NCBI GenBank assembly: GCA_003427395.1
Contig: BFEA01000738.1
Location: 141,561-175,341 of the forward strand
From: Chara braunii
Taxonomy: Eukaryota > Streptophyta > Charophyceae > Charales > Characeae
DNA length: 33,781 bases
Direction: 5' to 3'
Notes under the pieces: generated by a model
What the model saw: only the letters and a program-made list of their open reading frames with translations
What the model was told of the DNA's origin: nothing
The model's database searches: none
Made by a program: the position numbers and the translations under genes
Shown here: piece after piece, positions 26,176 to 33,781 of the stretch
Layout of the letters: the number at the start of each line of letters is the position of its first letter
Numbering within the stretch: the stretch's first letter is position 1

Positions 26176-29100
26176 GGCAGAGAGAGGGCACGACACGCAC
26201 GACAAGGTGGCTGAGGCCGGAGGAGTGAGGGCGCGGTTCACGCGGAGAGAGAGAGGGAGTGGTCAACGTGTGTTGGTGAGACGCAGGGAGGAATGCACGT
26301 ACTTGAGAGCATGCTGTTGACGTCAAGCGCCGTCGCCCCATTGGGACTCGTCCAGTTATCGTGCGAGGCATCGTTTCTCTTGAGAGACCCTGCTGGCGAG
26401 GCATCGTTATGGGTTGGAAGCTGCTAGGCATGACGCGGAGGGTTAACGCGTGATAAGTCAGTTAACAGAGAAGGAGGGTCAACGGAAAAGGTAGAGGCGG
26501 GAACTGAGCGCGCGTACTGAGATGGTGATGTTAGCTGAACTGCAGTGTGTGCGACGAACCGGAGAAGTGATTGTAACCGGCAGTGTGTTCGAGCGAGAGG
26601 GAGGTGCTTAGACTGCAACGTCTGCTTTGATTTCAACCTTTATCTCTATGTAAGCTCAGAGTGCGTCGTGACCAATAAGCCGCGGCGAGCCTCCATGACT
26701 TGCTAGTCAACTTTTTGTCCTCACGCTCGCACAGGACGCCTTGTGGCTGATAAGCCGTGGCGAGCCTCTGCGTTTCGCCAGGGTGATTAGCCCTCGTGGC
26801 TTCTTGAGCATTCGTCCGAGTGAGCCGTCTCTGTATCTTCTTGCTCGTTTCCCCTGGAAGTGGTCGGTCTTGAAGCACTTCTTGCTCGCTCGATGAGCAA
26901 ATTACGGTGCAAGCGCTAGAGAAAAGCGAGTAAGGATGGGCTTGGTTCAGCGTGAGAGACGCAGCTGGTTTTCACGAGCCACACCTAGTAAGTGTCTGTC
27001 AACTTGATTTCTGTTAGAAAGTGCTTCGGCACGCTTCTACCGGCGAAGATGCCTCACCACTGTGGACTGCGGGAGAAAAACGAGTGTAGTGGGTAGGATC
27101 TTGATTTCGGTCAGCTTCGTCGGCTGCGATGAATGATCTTTTGCCTCACTGAATAGGACGCACCTCTGTGAGCCGTGAAGAGGCGGCCTGTAAAGTGAAA
27201 GGTCGTGATATTCATTCGCTCTGATGTGTGATGAACGGATGTGACGGTTGAGTTTCTTGAGACGGCGAGAGTAAATGCGTCTGATGACGTTGCTGGTGTG
27301 GGTGTGTGATAAAAACTCCAACCGCCGTGATGTGGTTTTACAAGATCGATCGTGGTGGAAATGACCAGCGAAAGTGGAAAATGTAGGTGGCTGTATTTGG
27401 GCGACCGACACTAACGTCCTCCGCAGAGCAAGCAAGGTGCAAAGCTCAAACAAAAGGGGACTTCAAGTAAGTATTCGCCTTAGAGGCTGTACGTAACAGG
27501 GGTGAGTTTACGAGGGTGAGTAAGACAAGACTGAGCAATCTCTAAAGCAAACTAACTAGAGTCGTTACTTTTCCTTGCGCTGTCACTTTCTTTTGCGGGA
27601 TTCTGCGAGCTATGTTGCTCGCCTATGTGTATCATAGCTACTGGTCGGGTCATGAGTAACAAGAAAGTCTGGGAGCATGGATTACCTTTGCGTAAGGCGG
27701 TGTTTGATTGGCAAATACAGGAAATAATGATCCGCGTTGCTGTGGAACCAAAAGTCCCCCCTTCTTAAGTATTGTTTAATTTTCTTTCTTCATTCTTCCT
27801 GTTCTCCTTTCCAGCTAGACTCTCGCTGCTAATAGAGTGAATGAGCCTAAGCTGGGAAAACTCGTTAAGATTGATTGAAGCATTAATGACGTCCTCGCAT
27901 CGTTCATAAGTAGGGAGTGTTGGCAAAACCAATCTTGTTGTGATTAGAGTTGGACAATCTTGTCTAAAGAAGGGGGTAGGCCTAGTGTCGGTGATTTGAT
28001 TCAACGTGACAATGGGATCAAAGGATTGATGCTTAATCATCAATTTGGCCTACGGGAAAAAGGAAGATAGTGTTAAGACGAATTTCTTACCTCCTTGCAA
28101 AATTCCTACTTGATGGTGATTGAAAGGCGGTGTCCCTGTTTTGCATATAAACTATGATAATATGCAACTCTAGTCCGTATGGTTAACGGGTAAAGTAACG
28201 ATGTGTGAGGGGACTGTGTCACACGTGAGTTGCAGAGAAAGAAAAATGTGTACGGTTAGAGGCGTGCATCGTCGGAAATTTGCTCTAAGACCCCTATAGT
28301 AAGTGGACAGAGAACACATGAGGTATAGTGAGCAAGGTTTAGCTCCACTTATGCAGGCCGCTCTACTGTAAACGTCAGTCGGGGCCCAAAACTTCTTTGT
28401 TGAGTTTGGAAGAGGCTCGTCCTCGGCAACTCTATGCTCTTGGGTTCTTTCCTCGTTAAAGAGCACAGGCCTGGTCTCACAGAGAGAAGCGTCGTAACCG
28501 GAGCACGCATCCATTCGCGCTCACGGTTCCCAAACAAGGAAAGGAAATTACACCATAGGCTCTTTGTGTTGAGAATAGAATAGTCCTGCAAGTCAATCCA
28601 ATGAGGCCGGTTCAGTCCAGGGCAAGTGCCCTGAGCTCTCAATAGGCCAGTGACGAGTTCAAGGATGATTTAACTTGGTTTGTGCGACTGAGACAGAGAG
28701 TTCAACCTGACTGATTGGTATGTTGCCTCCGTAAAAGCGAAAATATCCTGAACTGTAGTTAAGTGTGAAAGGGTCAGTCTGTGAGTGACTTTTCAAAACT
28801 ATCCATCACTGAAAATCAGGGAAAGAGCACAACCCTCTTACGAATCGTCATCCGCTTTGAGAAGGAGCCTTTGTGACTTGAGTTATCTAAGAGTAATCTG
28901 CAAGTGAAGGACTTTCCCGTGTCCTGTTAGTGAGTAAGCTGATTCTGTAAGTTCATGGGCCGCGCCAACCACCTCTGGTCGTTAAAAGATACAAACCATA
29001 GACCAATTAACTTAAGTCCTGGCGGTTTGGGACTGTGGCTTATCACAGACGAAGGGAGGGCATTTTTCAGAACCCCTGATTTCTTGTTTCAGAGGATCAA

Positions 29101-29460
29101 CCGGAAATCTGATAGCTGAGAGGAGGGGTTCGCTAATAGCGCTCTATCCTGGGCCTTGATTCAACGTGTCGGCGAGTCTAGACCAAGAGTCTATCATCTG
29201 CTAAAGGAAAAATTAAGTGCTTGTTCAGACTGGCAGGGCCAGGTAACTGTCGGCAGAATTGGGTTTGCAAGGTCCTCATCCCATTCTTAGTAGATCACCA
29301 ACAGACCTCAACTCAGGAAGCTGATGCCATAAAAATAAGGAACTCAACATCCACTCAACTACCACTTTGAACCCGAGGGAACAACTGGGCAACAAGCAAG
29401 TGAAAACTCTCTGAGTGTTGGGCAACATTAGTCTGATCAGCAGGCTCCGGTGAGGAAAGA
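26176..29460. other. Long stretch without a recognised gene
   Basis: No protein family, tRNA or rRNA is seen. A repeat pair ATAAGCCG(C/T)GGCGAGCCTC lies at 26675-26693 and 26750-26768, 75 bp apart. Short ORFs on the minus strand at 27037-27453, 27765-28043 and 28170-28642 lack domains and overlap in frames, and I do not call them. TCTAGAC and GAGTCTA near 29180 form an imperfect inverted repeat. A TTGTTTCAG near 29090 resembles a splice acceptor ahead of the ORF at 29468. Confidence 0.4.
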
Positions 29461-29467
29461 AGGAAAT

Positions 29468-29719
29468 ATGGGGAGTAAACACAAACGAGAGATAACCTGC
29501 TCTTTCTGTTTGAATAAAGGAGATGGTTGGGAGGAGAAAGCTATCAGAAGAATCCCGTATGCTCAGGATCAGATGAGAGAAGAAGTACTGAAACTAGTGA
29601 TAAACCAAAAATTTGTTGAGTATTCCTTTTACATTAACGGGCAAAACGAAAAACTGCACAGTACCTATTCGTCCATTGAGACGATCGAACAGGCAAAGGG
29701 TAAAACTAAGAAGGCATGA
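29468..29719 (+). CDS. Small ORF with shared module (copy A)
   Basis: The ORF is 83 aa from the ATG at 29468; the frame opens slightly earlier. A CxxC (CSFC) lies near its start. Residues 36-83 carry the shared pattern, beginning EEVLKLVINQKFVEYSF and followed by YSSIETIEQA. The ORF at 30608 reads ALTLVRNHTRIEY and ISSVGTVEEA at the same spacing. The two are dissimilar at DNA level, so similarity at the residue level suggests a real protein. It lies in CAG/TTTCAG-rich non-coding sequence with no classical gene nearby. The function is unknown. Confidence 0.5.
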   Translation: MGSKHKREITCSFCLNKGDGWEEKAIRRIPYAQDQMREEVLKLVINQKFVEYSFYINGQNEKLHSTYSSIETIEQAKGKTKKA

Positions 29720-30607
29720 AAATGCCTTGGGTCCTCTTCCTCGAGGTTAACTAGTGCAATTGGTCAGCGAGCCACCCATAACCCTTGGTGCTCTGTGCAA
29801 CTCCCTGTGATCAGTGCTCAGCTCTGTTACCTGCGACTAGAACTCAGTGTTGTTATCGGTAACCAGCGCCCGAAGCCGTCTTCAGTTAGCTGAACTCAAT
29901 ATTGACGTATGTCACGTGAGCAAAATTGTCGTATTACTAACATGTAGGCGGTGAACGATCAGCAAGTGGCCGGTGTTGAGTCACAATTACGCCTATGTTT
30001 AGCCAGTTTCAACCGAAGATCAACCAAGTACATAAGTCAGTTTTTCATCAGTACTCTGTTGGAAGCCCTATGCCAGATACTATTCAGCACACAACAGTCG
30101 TATTCAGTCATTAAGTGACTGCTGCATGGTAACTATTTTTTTTTAGGGAATCACGAGGATATTCACTCATTGTTTTAGTCTCAGCGATCAGACCAGCAAC
30201 CAGACCAACAAATAATCAGAAAAGCAGTCAGATCAGCGGTCAACTATCAGTAATCGGCTTTTAGCAATCAAGTTTGAGGCTAGTTCATTTACTCAGACCT
30301 TCAGTAGTCATTCCAGCAGCTAGTTCAGCCTTTTCTTACGCAACTCGGCAATCAATTCAACAATCTGGAACCACAATCAGCGACAGCAATAGGAAACAGC
30401 AGTCGGAATGCAGTTTCACTTTAAAAATCTACAATTGGATTCTATTTTGCTTAGAGCGCTGACCCATGGTATGAAAATTGACGCAGCAGAACCCTGTAGA
30501 GAATGGGGGACTGTGATATTGTAAGGGTGGCATGTTCACTGCGTTAGGACACAACATAGAACTGGAGGGAGAGCGCAGTGGAGGAGTATAATCAGCAGAC
30601 AATCTTG
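29720..30607. other. Gene-free stretch rich in CAGTTT/CAATCAG-type words
   Basis: Words such as TCAGCAATC and CAGTTTTTC recur irregularly, as they do again at 30790-30960 and, in a related form, at 21040-21130. There is no defined period and no gene. Confidence 0.45.
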
Positions 30608-30757
30608 ATGATGGAGTACGCCTTGACATTGGTGAGAAATCACACTCGGATTGAGTACACTTATAATTTACATGACAAAAACGGCAGATTGTGCGCTACT
30701 ATTTCCTCAGTGGGCACTGTAGAGGAAGCAAGGAGGGCAGTCCGGGACTCTCGGTGA
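30608..30757 (+). CDS. Very small ORF with shared module (copy B)
   Basis: The ORF is 49 codons from ATG 30608, and the frame is open back to 30560. It consists almost only of the module: YALTLVRNHTRIEYTY, then NGRLCATISSVGTVEEAR and a TGA at 30755-30757. The residue pattern matches the E2 leader ORF 1 (FALRITTDQTEISY), including Gln/His at the eighth position of the motif and the ending RAVxD. It is too short for confident calling alone; the repeat of the pattern supports it. Confidence 0.45.
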   Translation: MMEYALTLVRNHTRIEYTYNLHDKNGRLCATISSVGTVEEARRAVRDSR

Positions 30758-30976
30758 GACAAGTTACAGATAGGCTGTAGAGAATCGGCTAGACTTCAAA
30801 GCAATAGTTTTCAACATTCAATTTTCAGCAAACAGTTTTTCAGTAATCTGTCATTGGCAATCATTTTAGTCATCAATCAAACATTGACATCAGTTTTCAG
30901 CAATCGGTCTTTGACAATCAGTTTAGTAACCAATTTAAGGGGACCATTTGGCCGGTTTGCACTGACGAGAGTACTC

Positions 30977-31627
30977 ATGAGTACGGTTCAGTCTACTCCG
31001 GTCAGTGAGTCAGTGCTGGCTAGCCTCAATCGGATCTCATGCAAAGAGGATTTTCACTATCGGTATGTTAGTGCCGTTGGTTTCAGACAGGGAGATCTGT
31101 CAATCTTCATTGTCCAGACCAGTTTTGCTGACAACACTATTCACGATCTGAGGCCTTACCTGAAGAAGGGCTAGGAGGCTCATGAACTTTTCGATCCAGT
31201 CTGGATCTCATCCATCGAATATCTTGAGCAGAGAGAGAGGGAACTCGATGAGAGTGGTACTATGTTGATTCGCAGCTTCGGGCCAGCACTTTATACTGAC
31301 TATCCTAGACCTCCGGTCCCGTCACTTCTCACAGACGACACGAGTTGGCTGGATGTGATTGGATTGACAAAGAGGTACATCTTTCCGGCTGTGATCGACA
31401 TTGAGGCATTAACTGAGCCTACCGAGTATCCCTACCTCAGACGAGGAGTCTTTTCAGTGGACGGGCTGCCTACATTGTGGGAGGAGTTTTGCTCCATGGT
31501 TAATACTGTGTCATGTTCCCTTGATGGTCATGTTCAGAGCTCGTTGGTTCTAGGTGGCTTTTTGTCACGAAGCTTCAGTCTCAGATTGTACATGGGCGTG
31601 GGTCACAGCACCAGAGAAGATCAGTGA
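30977..31627 (+). CDS. Unrecognised ORF of 216 codons with one in-frame TAG (possible module copy C)
   Basis: I start at ATG 30977, because upstream codons translate CAG/TTT-rich repeats. Residues 10-65 (from SESVLASLNRIS through FHYRYV and GDLSIFIVQTS) resemble copies A and B with a short insertion. A TAG at 31172-31174 interrupts, yet the same frame stays open for 150 more codons of ordinary composition (ELFDPVWISSIEYLEQRERE, then a Pro-rich and Trp-containing part). So it is either a nonsense-mutated gene or two ORFs. An AATAAA follows about 300 bp after the stop. The product family is unknown. Confidence 0.5.
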
Positions 31628-31925
31628 AAAGAGATTGAGAGAGAGACTGACCAGAGGGATGAGTGAGGACTCTTGAGAGGTGCTGAACATGCTCGTTTAT
31701 ATGTACTTTATGAGATTATTATGAGTTCTCATTCTTCCCTCATTCAATTGCCCGTGTTTTTGCTCGAGTCAGTCAGTCTTATTTTCTGCATTATTCTTGC
31801 TTGATGATTGCCTTCGTGGATGTTTTGTCACAGTTCTCAAAATCGGATTGACATAATTGATGCATGCATAGCTCCCCATAATTTTATGATTATTTTTTGC
31901 ATAATTCTCTGCTGTTTCGAATTAA

Positions 31926-31931
31926 AATAAA
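31926..31931 (+). promoter_or_regulatory. Candidate polyadenylation signal for the 30977 ORF
   Basis: A plus-strand AATAAA sits about 300 bases after the stop at 31627. It faces the minus-strand signals at 32025-32039, consistent with two convergent transcription units. Confidence 0.4.
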
Positions 31932-32024
31932 AGATTCCTAAGACCGGGGACCGACGAAGACCACAATTGAAGGGTCTCGCTCGAAGTCGAACGCACACAA
32001 CAGGAAGGGATTTGCATCATTTAA

Positions 32025-32039
32025 TTTATTTTATTTATT
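32025..32039 (-). promoter_or_regulatory. Overlapping AATAAA signals for the methyltransferase-like gene
   Basis: The complement carries three overlapping AATAAA hexamers about 220 bases downstream of the stop codon at 32256. This is a plausible 3' UTR length. Confidence 0.5.
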
Positions 32040-32125
32040 GCAATCACACACAAAATCCTGCGTGACAGCCTGTTGGCTTTCCTGTCGCCCAAAGCGGCTC
32101 GACTGGAAATAGTGTGACAGCGTGT

Positions 32126-32235
32126 CCACACATGCAATATAGGCCTAAATTGCATGTGTGGTTTGAGGCCACACATGCAGCAAAGGCCTACATCGAAAGT
32201 GCGTGTCCCCACATGACATATAGGCCTATATCCAA
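32126..32235. repeat. AGGCCT-centred palindromic repeats in the 3' UTR of the methyltransferase-like gene
   Basis: Three copies of a roughly 33-bp motif with TAGGCCT at the centre and CATGTG-type flanks lie in tandem. One forms a perfect 13-bp inverted repeat, CCACACATGCAAT (32126-32138) with ATTGCATGTGTGG (32149-32161), around a ten-base loop. A fourth copy is at 836-868. Confidence 0.75.
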
Positions 32236-32255
32236 AGGATAAGGTGTGGCCTCAG

Positions 32256-33680
32256 TCACTTCGCAGTCCGTGAGCGAGTATTGGCCTTGAGGCCAATCGC
32301 TACCCCACCATGCGGACTCGACACCTCTTCACCGCCTGCCTTTCGGTTGCGCCCCTTCCTGCCGCCAGCCGTGGTCCTGCTTGATTCCTGGCTCATGGCG
32401 AGGCTTAAGACACTGTGCTGAGCATTTGCAGCAGGGGGAACAGGCCCAGACGCAGGTTGTGGCTCAGCCTCTGGTCTAGCTTCAGGAACAACGCTGGGCT
32501 CAGGCATGGAAGCAGGTACGGGTCTACCCTCACCGGGAAGAGACAGAACGAAAGTGGGCTCAGCACCGGTAACAGTTTGCTCCACACCGGACGGGTCGGC
32601 AACAGCCTCGGCAGTGAGCAAACTCACACCTGACGGTCCGACATCAACAGCCTCAGCGCTGTCTGCCACTCCAGCAGCAGTGCCCGTGTTTTCGTCGGGC
32701 ACGAGTTCATTTCCTGCAGACTTCGTATCCCCAGACAACTTAGAGGTCGGGCTGCCTTGTGCGACCTTTTCTTTCCGCTTTGGCGTTTCGCGTGCAAGTG
32801 TGCCGCCGATGTATGTCAGAAGCCTCGTGGCAATACCCTTAGCGCACTTAGTGTTTATCTCCACCACAAGGCAATTCCGATTTGCCTTGATGCACGCTAT
32901 GGCGCCTGTGTCGGAACCGGAGAAACCATCCAGAACGCAGGCCCTTGCGGAAGAGAATTTGTTCACAAGCCAGGAGTATAAAGTATACGGCTTCTGGTAC
33001 GGGCAGAGAACACCGCCACCAGGGTGCTGGTAATTCTGCGTCACAGCATTGAAGAGCTGGAAATTGTGACACATATCAGTGGGATCAAAATTGTAATGCG
33101 CCATCTCGCGCTGCCCACTCTCACTGTAGTAGCGGAGCACGCAGAATTCGGTCGCACTCACAAGCCGCGGCCCACCCGGATTCGTCACATTAGGCTTGCA
33201 CCACGTCAAAAGTTCCTGCCCTGCATTGCAAACCTCCCGGAACGCGAAACGGATGGAAGGAAGTATGTCCACAGAACAGAATCCTGCAACTGTCTACAAC
33301 GGGGCACTGAAAACGTCCTTAAGATTGTGAAGAACCTCCGCAACGTCCGACTCTGGAAACGGCTCATTATCAGATGCGTGGCCCTCGTGCGCGAACCCGT
33401 AAGGGAAGACGAAAATAGCCAGAGATATCGGCAGCTTTTTTGTCTACAGCTTCAAAAACAAGCGCATGTCGCCATTAATAATTTTCACTTCCGCCGAATC
33501 GTTGTTGTGTGTCACCTCCGTCCACTCGACGAACGGTTCCACGAGAGGTTTCGTACGGAACGCGTGAATAGCGTTCTTCGCTTGCAGTCTCCTCTCCTTG
33601 TTCTTCCATTCAATGGCCCGTTTAATATGACCATCCAGTGCCGGGATGAGGGTTGTCACGCGGGGATCCCCGGGGCCCAA
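32256..33680 (-). pseudogene. Beta-class N4/N6 DNA methyltransferase-like gene with two in-frame TAG codons and altered motifs
   Basis: All parts lie in one minus-strand frame. The N-terminal part reads VKIINGDMRLFLKL, typical of the start of N4-cytosine/N6-adenine methyltransferases of the PF01555 type. Then comes IFVFPYGF (33399-33410 encodes VFPY), where the family has the catalytic (D/S)PP(Y/F). KPYTLYSWLVNKFS and VLDGFSGSDTG (32904-32924 encodes FSGSDTG) follow. These match the helix and SAM-binding motif I (D-x-F-x-G-S-G-T) that sit C-terminally in the beta order. The catalytic Asp is Val and a motif I Gly is Asp. TAG codons lie at 33444-33446 and 33294-33296. Residues after about 155 of the last ORF are Ala/Pro/Glu-rich with a basic tail. 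The start is not resolved: an in-frame TGA lies just upstream. It may be a decayed gene or one with unrecognised introns. Confidence 0.65.
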
Positions 33681-33689
33681 GCCGGGGTA

Positions 33690-33781
33690 GGGGTTTCACC
33701 CCCGGACCCCCACCGCGGGGCTACCCGACCCCCGCCCCCGCCAAAACACCCCTGCCCTTGCCCCAACCCCGGCACCCCCGC
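33690..33781. other. Very GC-rich end with dense C runs
   Basis: Repeated CCCC/CCCCC runs are separated by 1-7 bases; the minus strand therefore has G-quadruplex-forming potential directly upstream of the methyltransferase-like reading frame. It may be promoter-proximal sequence or low-quality contig end. Confidence 0.6.

Noticed and set aside
32506-33033. Plus-strand 175-codon ORF over the methyltransferase-like gene
   Set aside because: It is antisense to the recognisable SAM-binding motif and low-complexity tail and has no domain of its own.

Overview
The window looks like eukaryotic nuclear DNA made almost entirely of repeats. It carries two Ty3/gypsy-type LTR retrotransposon coding regions, in-frame stops of all three kinds, candidate TATA boxes and AATAAA signals, microsatellites, and no bacterial-style operons. 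Two single N bases (13074 and 24550) mark draft-assembly joins. A plant or streptophyte-alga genome full of old retroelements (a charophyte such as Chara, for example) fits, but that is an inference from style. I see no host marker gene that fixes the organism.

Layout. 1-900: short diverged direct repeats. 900-5300: gene-poor, partly very GC- and purine-rich, with a tRNA-like (SINE-type) segment at 1901-1973 and a perfect 49-bp tandem duplication at 4083-4180. 5382-6204: an array of about ten short hairpins with an almost invariant six-base loop and covarying stems (family A). 6400-6830: a second, roughly 125-bp repeat with its own hairpin (family C). 6900-9600: non-coding, with a diverged direct-repeat pair about 637 bp apart and several microsatellites. 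9639-14669: retroelement E1, GC-rich, decayed and truncated inside RNase H. 14670-20958: retroelement E2, AT-richer, running leader ORFs, gag, protease, RT, RNase H, integrase. 20959-22742: non-coding sequence downstream of E2, packed with hairpins sharing a nine-base loop (family B). 22750-25450: non-coding, with a possible minus-strand RG-rich ORF and a minus-strand TATA box. 25497-26175: plus-strand TATA box and an unrecognised 173-aa ORF. 26180-29460: no recognised gene. 29468-31627: three plus-strand ORFs, two or three of which share a small protein module with the E2 leader. 32256-33680: a minus-strand gene resembling a beta-class N4/N6 DNA methyltransferase, with two in-frame TAG codons.

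How the parts relate. E1 and E2 belong to the same broad lineage: the same gag-pro-RT-RH order, a CCHC knuckle followed by a shared DPR-x-PGG motif, and an unusual PQGWTN motif in RT. They differ strongly in base composition and meet abruptly near 14665. Both look dead. E1 has an RT motif A Asp-to-Asn change, several stops and frameshifts. E2 has a His in place of the second integrase catalytic Asp, plus stops in pol.

The least explained signals are the covarying hairpin families and the small ORF module found upstream of E2 gag and again at 29.6-31.2 kb. The methyltransferase-like gene has altered catalytic motifs and converges tail to tail with the last plus-strand ORF. These are by-eye readings; no structure prediction or database search was run.
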